Positions 8,968-16,517 of a DNA stretch of 64,000 nucleotides are shown in pieces. Location: contig NZ_BDBT01000020.1 in NCBI RefSeq assembly GCF_001613125.1, forward strand, positions 56,887 through 120,886. The letters run 5' to 3'. The stretch's first letter is position 1. Every line of letters begins with the position of its first letter. The notes beneath the pieces were generated by a model. It was not told the origin of the DNA and did no database searches. It saw only the letters and a program-made list of their open reading frames with translations. The translations under genes were made by a program, and so were the position numbers. This DNA comes from Nocardia shimofusensis NBRC 100134. GTDB taxonomy: Bacteria > Actinomycetota > Actinomycetes > Mycobacteriales > Mycobacteriaceae.

Positions 8968-9885
8968 ATGACCACGGACGTGTCCGAAAGCGCGGCGACC
9001 GCTGGCGCCGGACGACAGGCCGCGCTCGATGCGCCGTTCGGCGAAGTCTGCGCGGTGCGGCGGATCGACGACGGTGCCCTCGGGTCGGCTGCCGGCGACG
9101 ACACGGCCCGCTATCGCGGTGTCATCGCCGATACCTGGACCGTCGGCCCCAAGGTGCACGGCGGCACCATGGTCGCGGGCAGCGCCGCCGCGGCGACCGC
9201 ATGGCTGCGCGCGAGCGAACCCGAGCGGGCGGACATGGCCCCGATCGCCGCGAGCTCGGACTTCCTCGGCGCTCCCGAACCGGGCGAAGTGGACTACGAG
9301 GTACGCACCCGCAAGGTGGGCCGCCAGATCTGCCTGGTCGACGTGACCCTCATCCAAGACGGCAAGCCCCGGGTGCGCAGTGCGTTCACCTTCGGGCACC
9401 TCGACGACGCCGAGCCGATCTTCGCCCACGATCACGACGACATGCCCGCCGAGCCGTCCCCGGACGCGGTCGGCTACGCCGACACCCCGATGGGCAAGAT
9501 CGTCAACGTCTCCGTGGGCGCCGACCTCGCGATGGACCGGGGATGGGCGCCGTTCCTCGACGGCGAGCAGGGCCTGCCCCGGCTGCGGCTGTGGATCCGC
9601 CCGTTCGACGGCGATCAGCGCGACCCCGAGGTCGCGGCGTACTTCGCCATGATGACCGCCGACATCAGCCCGCCGGTGCCGATGAACCTCGGCCGTTTCG
9701 GCTGGGCGCCGACCGTGCAGATGACGACCTACCTGCGCCGCAGGCCCGCCCCGGGCTGGTTGCGCGTCATCGCCACCACGCACGAAGTGGGCGGGCGGAT
9801 GTTCGACTGCGATCAGCTCGTGCTCGACAGCACCGGTGCGGTGGTCGCCCAGAGCAGGCAACTCGCCCTGCTGCCGCAGCGCTGA
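8968..9885 (+). CDS. Acyl-CoA thioesterase family protein (double hotdog, Rv0499-like)
   Basis: A 305-aa protein resembling actinobacterial TesB-like or double-hotdog thioesterases. An N-terminal hotdog (TVGPKVHGGTMVAGSAAAA, SDFLGAPEPGEVDYEVRTRK) is followed by a second (PPVPMNLGRFGWAPTVQMT, LRVIATTHEVGGRMFDCD). Such proteins hydrolyse acyl-CoAs; the chain specificity is unknown. The ATG at 8968 is chosen because GAAGGAG sits at 8956-8962, five bases upstream; an upstream GTG at 8902 lacks this. The stop codon lies inside the first unit of a tandem repeat. Confidence 0.8.
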   Translation: MTTDVSESAATAGAGRQAALDAPFGEVCAVRRIDDGALGSAAGDDTARYRGVIADTWTVGPKVHGGTMVAGSAAAATAWLRASEPERADMAPIAASSDFLGAPEPGEVDYEVRTRKVGRQICLVDVTLIQDGKPRVRSAFTFGHLDDAEPIFAHDHDDMPAEPSPDAVGYADTPMGKIVNVSVGADLAMDRGWAPFLDGEQGLPRLRLWIRPFDGDQRDPEVAAYFAMMTADISPPVPMNLGRFGWAPTVQMTTYLRRRPAPGWLRVIATTHEVGGRMFDCDQLVLDSTGAVVAQSRQLALLPQR

Positions 9886-9960
9886 CTCGCTCTGCCGTCG
9901 CGGCTGACTCGCTCCGCTGTCGCGGCTGACTCGCTCTGCTGTCGCGGCTGACTCGCCGCG
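9881..9960 (+). repeat. 22-bp tandem repeat, 3.6 copies, overlapping a stop codon
   Basis: Units start at 9881, 9903 and 9925, with a partial unit at 9947-9960. The shared core is GCTGACTCGCT. The TGA in the first unit is the stop codon of the thioesterase gene; the rest fills the gap before proC. Confidence 0.9.
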
Positions 9961-9995
9961 ACCGGCGTTCCCCGCCGCGGCTAGCCTTGACAGCC

Positions 9996-10817
9996 ATGAC
10001 GAGAATTGCGGTGATCGGTGGTGGCCGGATCGGGGAGGCGTTGATCGCCGGACTGCTCGAATCCGGCCGGTTGGGCAAGGATCTGGTGGTCGTCGAGACC
10101 CATGCCGACCGGGCCGAGCTGATCGCAGGCCGGTTCGGGGTGCGGGTGACCGGCGAGATCGCCGACGGGGCCGTCGGGGCCGATCTGCTGGTGGTCGCGG
10201 TCAAGCCGGGGGATGTGGACGGCGTGCTCGTTGCCCTCGGCAAGGCCGAGCTGAACGTGGGCGGTCGCGATCAGGTGCTGGTGTCGCTGGCCGCGGGCGT
10301 GCCGACCGCGCGCCTGGAGGCCAAGATGCCCGCGGGCTTCCCCGTCGTGCGGGTCATGGCGAACACCCCGATGCTGGTCGGGCAGGGGATGAGCGTGCTC
10401 GCGCCCGGCCGCTACGCCAAGCCCGAGCAACTCGAGCTGGTCGCCGATGTGCTCTCCAGTGTGGGCAAGGTGGTCACCGTGCCCGAAACCCAGATGGACG
10501 CGGTGACCGCGGTGTCCGGGTCGGGTCCGGCCTATTTCTTCCTGGTCGTGGAGGCGATGGTGGACGCCGCCGTCGGGCTCGGGCTCACCCGTGAGGTCGC
10601 CACCCAGCTGGTCGTGCAGACGATGGTCGGCTCGGCCGCGCTGCTCGACGAGGCCGAGCAGAGCGCGGTGGACCTGCGCGCCGCGGTCACCTCGCCCGCC
10701 GGGACCACTGCCGCCGCCCTTCGCGAACTCGAGCGAGCGGGAGTACGCTCGGCATTCCTGGAGGCGTTGCACGCGGCCAAACAACGTTCGGTCGAACAGG
10801 GCGCCTCGTCGGAGTAG
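9996..10817 (+). CDS. proC: Pyrroline-5-carboxylate reductase
   Basis: It reduces pyrroline-5-carboxylate to proline with NAD(P)H, the last step of proline synthesis. The Rossmann motif VIGGGRIGEALIAGLL is at the N-terminus. VKPGDVD and VMANTPMLVGQGMSV are typical of ProC, and the C-terminal signature SPAGTTAAALRELERAG lies near residue 235. At 273 aa it is normal length. ATG at 9996 is preferred over an upstream TTG at 9987 because the protein then begins directly with the first beta strand. There is no good Shine-Dalgarno, so leaderless translation is possible. Confidence 0.95.
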   Translation: MTRIAVIGGGRIGEALIAGLLESGRLGKDLVVVETHADRAELIAGRFGVRVTGEIADGAVGADLLVVAVKPGDVDGVLVALGKAELNVGGRDQVLVSLAAGVPTARLEAKMPAGFPVVRVMANTPMLVGQGMSVLAPGRYAKPEQLELVADVLSSVGKVVTVPETQMDAVTAVSGSGPAYFFLVVEAMVDAAVGLGLTREVATQLVVQTMVGSAALLDEAEQSAVDLRAAVTSPAGTTAAALRELERAGVRSAFLEALHAAKQRSVEQGASSE

Positions 10818-11101
10818 AGATCAGGTCGCCGTGGCAGGGTCGCCGTCGCGGGATTGTCGCGATGGCATTCGTTGTGACGGCGGCGGTCGATGTGACGGTG
10901 GCGAGGTGACGGTTGCGTTGTAGCGGTGGCGTCGTGGCTTCGTCGTAACGTCGTAGTCATGAATCCGGCGTAAAGGGCGTATTTCTCACACCCGTCGCAG
11001 TAATCCCACTGGTCCCGCTAAGCTTCAAGGAGCACGTGCGTGTCTGTTCCGCCGGTGGGGAAGCCGGCGGCGCGGACGTGCCGGAGGTCGATGGTGCAAT
11101 G

Positions 11102-11404
11102 ATGTCTGACAAGATGTCTGGAAACAGTTCGGGATCGTCACCTGGAACGCCGGGCTCGACCGGCGGTCGTGGTGGTTCCCGTGCACAGAGCGGTCCCGGC
11201 GCGCCGGGGCAGTCCGTACTCGGCGGTGGAACGCAATTCCTCACCGTCGCCGAGGTGGCGAATCTGATGCGGGTCTCGAAGATGACGGTCTACCGATTGG
11301 TGCATTCGGGCGAGTTGCCCGCGGTGCGGGTCGGCCGGTCCTTCCGCGTCCATGCCAAAGCCGTCCACGACTACTTGGAGACGTCCTACTTCGACGCCGG
11401 TTGA
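11102..11404 (+). CDS. BldC/excisionase-type small DNA-binding protein (Rv0500A-like)
   Basis: A 100-aa protein with a Ser/Gly/Pro-rich N-terminal tail of about 43 residues and one MerR-like winged helix (FLTVAEVANLMRVSKMTVYR, then GELPAVRVGRSFRVHAKAV). It is the syntenic counterpart of M. tuberculosis Rv0500A, downstream of proC and just upstream of the bS22 gene. It should bind DNA, possibly cooperatively as BldC does; targets are unknown. ATG codons at 11099 and 11102 and a GTG at 11036 are all possible starts. A GGAGG near 11081 is somewhat distant from the ATGs. The preceding intergenic stretch (10818-11101) shows only low-complexity GTCG-rich DNA. Confidence 0.85.
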   Translation: MSDKMSGNSSGSSPGTPGSTGGRGGSRAQSGPGAPGQSVLGGGTQFLTVAEVANLMRVSKMTVYRLVHSGELPAVRVGRSFRVHAKAVHDYLETSYFDAG

Positions 11405-11584
11405 TCGACCATCCCCCCGGTCGGGCGCGAGCCGGGCGACCGGTAGGATGAATCCTCGGTTCGTGTCCGCCTGCCTGCGGCGCCAGTTCGTGGTGTCCGG
11501 TGGCCGCCGGCGGCCCGGACGCCGAAACAAGCTAGGCGTACGCCACGGCGTGCGCGCCGAGTAGAGAGAACGCGAGGACACCCT

Positions 11585-11686
11585 ATGGGTTCTGTGATCA
11601 AGAAGCGCCGCAAGCGCATGTCGAAGAAGAAGCACCGCAAGCTGCTTCGCCGCACGCGTGTTCAGCGGCGCAAACTCGGCAAGTGA
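11585..11686 (+). CDS. Small ribosomal protein bS22 (33 aa, AURKAIP1/COX24 domain)
   Basis: A 33-residue, extremely basic protein that begins [19 protein letters not shown] and ends RRKLGK. This sequence is essentially invariant in mycobacteria (Rv0500B). In mycobacterial ribosome structures it was identified as the extra small-subunit protein bS22 near an intersubunit bridge. The gene is easily missed because of its size. A strong intrinsic terminator follows 20 bases after the stop codon, so it forms the end of its transcript. Confidence 0.9.
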
Positions 11687-11706
11687 GCCTGCGCGATCAG
11701 CTCGAG

Positions 11707-11746
11707 GCGAGGCCCGTCACCTTCTCGGTGGCGGGCCTCGCTTTTT
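11707..11746 (+). terminator. Intrinsic terminator with T-run
   Basis: Fifteen-base arms at 11707-11721 and 11727-11741 pair with one G-U pair around TTCTC, followed by TTTTT at 11742-11746. It ends the bS22 transcript. Confidence 0.92.
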
Positions 11747-11878
11747 GAAATAATTCGGTTTGAAACCGGACGGTGTTTCTGGTGACTGAAGTCATTGTTA
11801 GGACCTGGTTAATACTCTCGGCAGCGGTGGTGTAGCGCCGCTACGCTTGACTCGAATACCGGTACGGGGGCCTGGCAG

Positions 11879-12967
11879 GTGGGATTCGGCGCGATGGGTT
11901 CTGACGTGAGAGAAGGGCACACTCCCAAGGTGGTGCTGGTCACCGGCGCCGGCCGATTCTTCGGCGGCAATGTCGTGGCCGAACTCGCCCAGGACCCGGC
12001 GATCGAACGTATCATCGCGGTGGACACCGTGACGCCGAGCCGGGAGTTCCAGCGCCGAATGGGGCACGCGGAATTCGTGCGCGCCGATATCCGCAATCCA
12101 CTGATCCGCAAGGTGATCGGAGGAAACGAGGTGGACACTGTGGTGCATACCGCGGTGCTGTCCCGTCCGCCGTCGCCGGGTGGTCGCGCGGTGATGAAAG
12201 ATCTGAACGTTCTCGGCGCGATGCAGTTGTTCGCGGTGTGTCAGAAAACTCCGTCCATTCGCCGGGTGGTCGTCCGCTCGAGTTCGGCGGTGTACGGCTG
12301 CAGTCCCAAGGACCCGGCGAAATTCACCGAGGAAATGAGCGCGCGAAAGCCACCGAGCGGTTGGTTCGCCCGCGATTGCATCGAAATCGAAGGTTTCGTC
12401 CGGAGTATGGCGCGCCGCCGTCCGGATATCGCCACCGCGATCCTGCGGCTGGCCCCCACCGTCGGGCCGCGATTGGCTCGCCGGGGTGTGCAATACCTGC
12501 GCTGGCCGCTCACGCCCACGGTGTTCGGGCGTGACGCGCGCATACAGTTGCTGCACGAGCAGGACGCGGTCGCGGCCTTGGCGCACGCGGCGCGCACCGC
12601 GCGCAGCGGCACCTTCAATGTGGCGGGTGACGGCGCGCTGACTCTGTCCCAGGCGGTTCGGCGGGCCGGTAGGCTGGAACTGCCGTTGCCGTTCGCACTG
12701 TTCCGTACCGCGGGACGGGCGCTGATGGAGAACGTGATGCGTGACTTCAGCGCCGAGCAACTCGACTATTTCCATTTCGGATGTGGTCTGGACACGACCC
12801 GCATGCGCGCCGAGCTTCGGTTCGAGCCGCGGTGGACGACGGTTCAGGCGTTCGACGACTTCATAGGGGGCGCAGCGTTGCGACCCGTCATCGATTCCCG
12901 GTGGATCGATGCCGCAGAAAAGAGACTGCTCGGCCTCGTCGGGGCCGGTACGGGAGCACATACATGA
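11879..12967 (+). CDS. galE2: NAD-dependent epimerase/dehydratase-like protein (GalE2/Rv0501-like)
   Basis: An extended short-chain dehydrogenase fold, syntenic with M. tuberculosis galE2. The nucleotide motif VTGAGRFFGG lies at residues 21-30 and the SSSAVYG strand near 134-140. The usual YxxxK catalytic pair aligns with WFARDC (162-167), so Tyr is Phe163 and Lys is Cys167. Classical epimerase or dehydratase chemistry is therefore doubtful. GTG at 11879 or ATG at 11894 can start it. The stop overlaps the acyltransferase start (ATGA), so the two are coupled and may act together in envelope lipid or glycan synthesis; that is inference. Confidence 0.82.
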   Translation: MGFGAMGSDVREGHTPKVVLVTGAGRFFGGNVVAELAQDPAIERIIAVDTVTPSREFQRRMGHAEFVRADIRNPLIRKVIGGNEVDTVVHTAVLSRPPSPGGRAVMKDLNVLGAMQLFAVCQKTPSIRRVVVRSSSAVYGCSPKDPAKFTEEMSARKPPSGWFARDCIEIEGFVRSMARRRPDIATAILRLAPTVGPRLARRGVQYLRWPLTPTVFGRDARIQLLHEQDAVAALAHAARTARSGTFNVAGDGALTLSQAVRRAGRLELPLPFALFRTAGRALMENVMRDFSAEQLDYFHFGCGLDTTRMRAELRFEPRWTTVQAFDDFIGGAALRPVIDSRWIDAAEKRLLGLVGAGTGAHT

Positions 12968-13989
12968 ACGACGTCGCGAAGATCATCCACCTGCGTGAAG
13001 CGACCATGGAGGCCAAGTCGCGTCCGCCCACCCGTCGCTGGCCGGAACTGCCGGCCGGGACCGTCTCCGGCGGGGTGACTTCGCTGACCGACCGGCTGAC
13101 CGCCGCCGAGCCTCCGCAGCCGCAATCACTGAGCGAGCTGATTCGCGACGGGCTGACCAAGCGGATCAGCGGCGCCGCCGAATTCGCCCGGCGCCGGGTG
13201 GCGGGGGATTATCAGGTCGACGAATTCGGTTTCGACGCCGATCTGCTCGAGAACGTCATCCTGCCCACCCTGCGCCCGTTGTCGGATCACTGGTTCCGGG
13301 TGCAGGTCGAAGGCATCGGCAATATCCCCACGACCGGCGGCGCGCTCATCGTCGCCAACCACGCGGGCACCATTCCGGTGGACGGGCTGATGCTGCAGCT
13401 GGCGGTGCACGACAATCATCCGGCCCAGCGGGCCCTGCGACTGCTCGCCGCCGATCTGGTCTTCGAGACACCGGTGCTCGGCATGCTGGCGCGCAAGGCG
13501 GGCCACACGCTGGCCTGCCGGGAGGACGCCGAACGGCTGCTGCGCTCCGGTGAGCTCACCGGAGTGTTCCCCGAGGGCTTCAAGGGCGTGGGCAAGGGCT
13601 ACGCCGACAGGTACAAGCTGCAGCGGTTCGGCCGCGGCGGTTTCGTGGCGGCCGCGGTGCGCACCGGCGTGCCGATCATCCCGTGTTCGATCGTGGGCTC
13701 GGAGGAGATCTATCCGAAGCTGGCCGATCTCAAGCCGCTGGCGCGCCTGCTCGGCCTGCCGTACTTCCCGGTGACCCCGACCTTCCCGCTGCTCGGTCCG
13801 CTGGGCGTGGTCCCGCTGCCGTCGAAGTGGTACATCGAGTTCGGCGAGCCGATCCCGACCACCGGCTACGACCCCTCCGATGCCGAGGACCCGATGACCA
13901 TGTTCGAGGTCACCGACCAGGTCCGCGAGACCATCCAGCACACCATCTACAAGCTGCTGACCAAGCGGCGCAACCCGTTCACGGGTTAG
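12964..13989 (+). CDS. Lysophospholipid acyltransferase family protein (Rv0502-like)
   Basis: A 341-aa member of the PlsC/LPLAT superfamily, in the branch with a longer His-Asp spacing (NHAGTIPVD, His133 and Asp140). The substrate-binding block FPEGFKGVGK lies near residue 210, and IVGSEEIYPKL is typical of this branch. It should transfer an acyl chain to a glycerol- or lysophospholipid-type acceptor at the membrane. The N-terminal 90 residues are polar and not part of the fold. The ATG overlaps the galE2 stop. The gene order matches Rv0501-Rv0502. Confidence 0.88.
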   Translation: MNDVAKIIHLREATMEAKSRPPTRRWPELPAGTVSGGVTSLTDRLTAAEPPQPQSLSELIRDGLTKRISGAAEFARRRVAGDYQVDEFGFDADLLENVILPTLRPLSDHWFRVQVEGIGNIPTTGGALIVANHAGTIPVDGLMLQLAVHDNHPAQRALRLLAADLVFETPVLGMLARKAGHTLACREDAERLLRSGELTGVFPEGFKGVGKGYADRYKLQRFGRGGFVAAAVRTGVPIIPCSIVGSEEIYPKLADLKPLARLLGLPYFPVTPTFPLLGPLGVVPLPSKWYIEFGEPIPTTGYDPSDAEDPMTMFEVTDQVRETIQHTIYKLLTKRRNPFTG

Positions 13990-14011
13990 CGGTCGGCCAC
14001 GGGCCGTCCCG

Positions 14012-15037
14012 TCACACGTGCTCGCGGCGGCGGGTGATCGCCGCCGCCACCGCGCCACCGGCGACGCCGAGTGCCAGCGCGGTGGGCACGCCGATCTTGG
14101 CGGCCTTGCGCCCGGTCCGGAAATCGCGGATCTCCCAGCCCCGGTTCTTGGCGACCTCGCGCAGGTCGGCATCGGGATTGATGGCGACCGCGGTGCCGAC
14201 CAGCGAGAGCATCGGCACGTCGTTGTGGCTGTCGGAATAGGCCGCGCAGCGCTTGAGGTTCAGCCCCTCCCGGATCGCCAGCGCGCGCACCGCGTGCGCC
14301 TTGCCCAGCCCGTGCAGGATGTCGCCGACCAGGCGTCCGGTGAATGTGCCGTCCACGCTCTCGGCGACCGTGCCCAGCGCGCCGGTCAGGCCGAGGCGCT
14401 TGGCGATCACCTGCGCCAGCTCCACCGGCGTCGCGGTCACCAGCCAGACCTGCTGACCGGCGTCGAGATGCATCTGTGCCAACGCCCTGGTGCCGGGCCA
14501 GATCTTGTCGGCGATGATCTCGTCGTAGATCTCCTCGCCGAGGGCGGCCAGTTCGGCGGTGGAGCGACCGGCGATGAACGCCAGGGCCTTCTCCTTGCCC
14601 GAGGCCATGTCGGTGCTGTTCTCCTTGCCGGTGACCCGGAACTTCACCTGCTTCCAGGCGACACCGACCAGGTCGGAGGTCTTGAAGTACTTGCGCGCGG
14701 CCAGGCCCCGGGCGAAATGCACGATCGAAGCGCCCTGCACCATCGTGTTGTCCACGTCGAAGAACGCCGCGGCGGTCAGATCGCGCGGCACCTCGGGACG
14801 GTGGCCGCTCTCGGCGAGCTCGGATTCGTGCAGCGACAGCGCCGCGTCCGCACTGGCCTCGCCGGCGACATTGGCCCGCAGCTCCTCTTCGCTCGGCCCG
14901 AACGGGCTGCGCGAGATGCGCGCGAGCTGCTCCTGCAGGTTCTGACCGAGCGGGCCCAGACTCCACCGCACCGGCAGCTCGCCGAACCGGCCCGCGACGA
15001 AACCCGTCCTGCCCACCTTCGATCGTTCCGGCACCAC
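14012..15037 (-). CDS. serB1: HAD-IB family hydrolase (SerB1-like phosphatase)
   Basis: A 341-aa HAD phosphatase. Motif I is FFDVDNTM (nucleophile Asp94, acid/base Asp96), motif II is VTATP, motif III Lys is in LGKAHAVR, and motif IV is YSDSHNDVPML. It is annotated in mycobacteria as SerB1, but an extended 85-residue N-terminus and a C-terminal hydrophobic segment before RRREHV make it unlike classical phosphoserine phosphatase. The substrate is therefore uncertain. GTG at 15037 begins the frame. It converges with the acyltransferase gene. Confidence 0.85.
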   Translation of the reverse strand: MVPERSKVGRTGFVAGRFGELPVRWSLGPLGQNLQEQLARISRSPFGPSEEELRANVAGEASADAALSLHESELAESGHRPEVPRDLTAAAFFDVDNTMVQGASIVHFARGLAARKYFKTSDLVGVAWKQVKFRVTGKENSTDMASGKEKALAFIAGRSTAELAALGEEIYDEIIADKIWPGTRALAQMHLDAGQQVWLVTATPVELAQVIAKRLGLTGALGTVAESVDGTFTGRLVGDILHGLGKAHAVRALAIREGLNLKRCAAYSDSHNDVPMLSLVGTAVAINPDADLREVAKNRGWEIRDFRTGRKAAKIGVPTALALGVAGGAVAAAITRRREHV

Positions 15038-15110
15038 AACCTCCGCCCGTTCGCGCGAACCCTGTCCACACTAGTGTCGAACACTCGCCGCCCACGATTT
15101 AATAGCCGCC

Positions 15111-15407
15111 ATGACAGATTCCATGGAAAACGGCGCGCAACGCGACGGAACGAGTTCGGCTCACACTGTGACATTGCTGACTCGGGCCGGCTGTCATATG
15201 TGTGTCACCGCACTTGCGCAACTGCGTGAGATCTGCGCAGATTTCGATATCGAACCGTCGACCGTGGACGTCGACGAAGTCGCCGCGACCGACCCCGAAC
15301 TGCGCGCCGAGTACGGTGACCGGCTGCCGGTCGTGCTGCTCGACGGGCGTGAGCACAGTTATTTCGATGTCGACGAGCCGCGCCTGCGCGCCGATCTGGG
15401 CCGCTGA
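15111..15407 (+). CDS. Glutaredoxin-like thiol protein (Rv0508-like)
   Basis: A 98-aa thioredoxin-fold protein of the DUF836/glutaredoxin-like family. The redox motif is AGCHMC (Cys28 and Cys31), followed by the fold elements TVDVDEVAATDPELRAEY and a cis-Pro in RLPVVLLDG. It sits upstream of the heme genes, as Rv0508 does upstream of hemA in M. tuberculosis. It is transcribed divergently from the serB1-like gene across a 73-base gap. Confidence 0.88.
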   Translation: MTDSMENGAQRDGTSSAHTVTLLTRAGCHMCVTALAQLREICADFDIEPSTVDVDEVAATDPELRAEYGDRLPVVLLDGREHSYFDVDEPRLRADLGR

Positions 15408-15479
15408 GGAGCCACGATCGTAGTCCGATTTCGCCGCCGTGCTGGTCGCGCCGGAAAATGAGGCCAATTTCACCGACTT

Positions 15480-15495
15480 TGTGCATGGCTTCACA
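15480..15495. promoter_or_regulatory. Putative Rex operator (ROP)
   Basis: TGTGCATGGCTTCACA matches 12 of 14 defined positions of the Streptomyces Rex operator TGTGAACGNNTTCACA. It is 108-156 bases upstream of the possible rex starts, in the leader of rex-hemACD, so it fits autorepression relieved by high NADH. Confidence 0.75.
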
Positions 15496-15650
15496 AGCGG
15501 TTACGGTGGTGGCACGCGACCCGCATGCCGAGGCTGCGGAGCCGCCGCGAAATCCGACAGAAATCGACCAGGGTACCGGCGTTCGCCCGGACCGGAGGTC
15601 GAATGACGAACCGGGCCTGTGCGCAGGTTCGGCAGGCAGGAGCCGACGAC

Positions 15651-16517
15651 GTGACAGAGCAGCACGAGACGCCTGGTGGCGTCTCCGGCGAAACTCTGCG
15701 CGCCGTGCAGAAGGACATTCCACAGGCGACCGTCGCCCGGCTGGCCGCGTATCTGCGGGTGCTGGCGATGCTCGCCGACGATGGTGTGCCCATCGTATCG
15801 AGTGAGGAACTGGCTGTCGCGGCGGGTGTCAATTCGGCCAAGCTGCGCAAGGATCTGTCGTTCCTCGGCCCCAACGGTGTTCGGGGTGTCGGCTATGACG
15901 TGGCGAAGCTGCGGGCCAGGATCGAGGACGTGCTCGGTCTGTCCGAAGGACATCGCGTGGTGCTGGTCGGTGCGGGCAATCTCGGCCGCGCCCTGGTCGG
16001 CTACGGCGGCTTCCGCAGGCGCGGATTCACCGTCGTCGGCATCTTCGACAACGATCCCGAGATGATCGGCCTGCCGGTGGCCGGACTCGAGGTCCGCGAC
16101 GTGGCGGATCTGGCCGAGGCGGTCGCCGAACTGCGCCCGACCATCGCGGTGCTCGCGGTCCCCGAAGACGCAGCCCAGCAGGCCTGCGACCAGCTGGTCG
16201 CCGCCGGGTTGCAGTCGATCCTGAGCTTCGCCGCGCTCGGCCTGCAGGCCCCCGCCTCCGTCGAGGTGCGCCGGGTGGATCTGGCCGTCGAGATGCAGTT
16301 GCTGTCGTTCGAGCGGGCACGCAACGCCGAGAACGACAACGATGCGCTCGCTGTACTGCCCGAAGCCGCGGCCGCCTCCGGCCGGGCCGCGCGCAGCCCC
16401 GCCTCCGCCGCTCGCGCGGCGACCGTTCCCGCCGCCATCACGCGCTCGGCGGGCCCTCGAGCAACCTCGCATCAGGCAATGGAGCCAACCAGCAAGGGAT
16501 CGGTGGTCACACCATGA
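15651..16517 (+). CDS. rex: Redox-sensing transcriptional repressor Rex
   Basis: Rex senses the NADH/NAD+ ratio and represses respiratory and heme genes until NADH is bound. The N-terminal winged helix contains VSSEELAVAAGVNSAKLRKD followed by LSFLGPNGVRGVGYDV. The Rossmann domain has VLVGAGNLGRAL, GIFDNDPEMIG and AVPEDAAQQACDQLV. A low-complexity Ala/Arg tail of about 60 residues follows the conserved C-terminal helix and runs into hemA. GTG at 15651 has AGGAG at 15638-15642 eight bases away. ATG at 15603 also has GGAGG at 15594-15598, so a 304-aa form is possible. The stop overlaps the hemA start. The rex-hemACD order is as in Streptomyces and lacks the mycobacterial arrangement. Confidence 0.93.
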   Translation: MTEQHETPGGVSGETLRAVQKDIPQATVARLAAYLRVLAMLADDGVPIVSSEELAVAAGVNSAKLRKDLSFLGPNGVRGVGYDVAKLRARIEDVLGLSEGHRVVLVGAGNLGRALVGYGGFRRRGFTVVGIFDNDPEMIGLPVAGLEVRDVADLAEAVAELRPTIAVLAVPEDAAQQACDQLVAAGLQSILSFAALGLQAPASVEVRRVDLAVEMQLLSFERARNAENDNDALAVLPEAAAASGRAARSPASAARAATVPAAITRSAGPRATSHQAMEPTSKGSVVTP

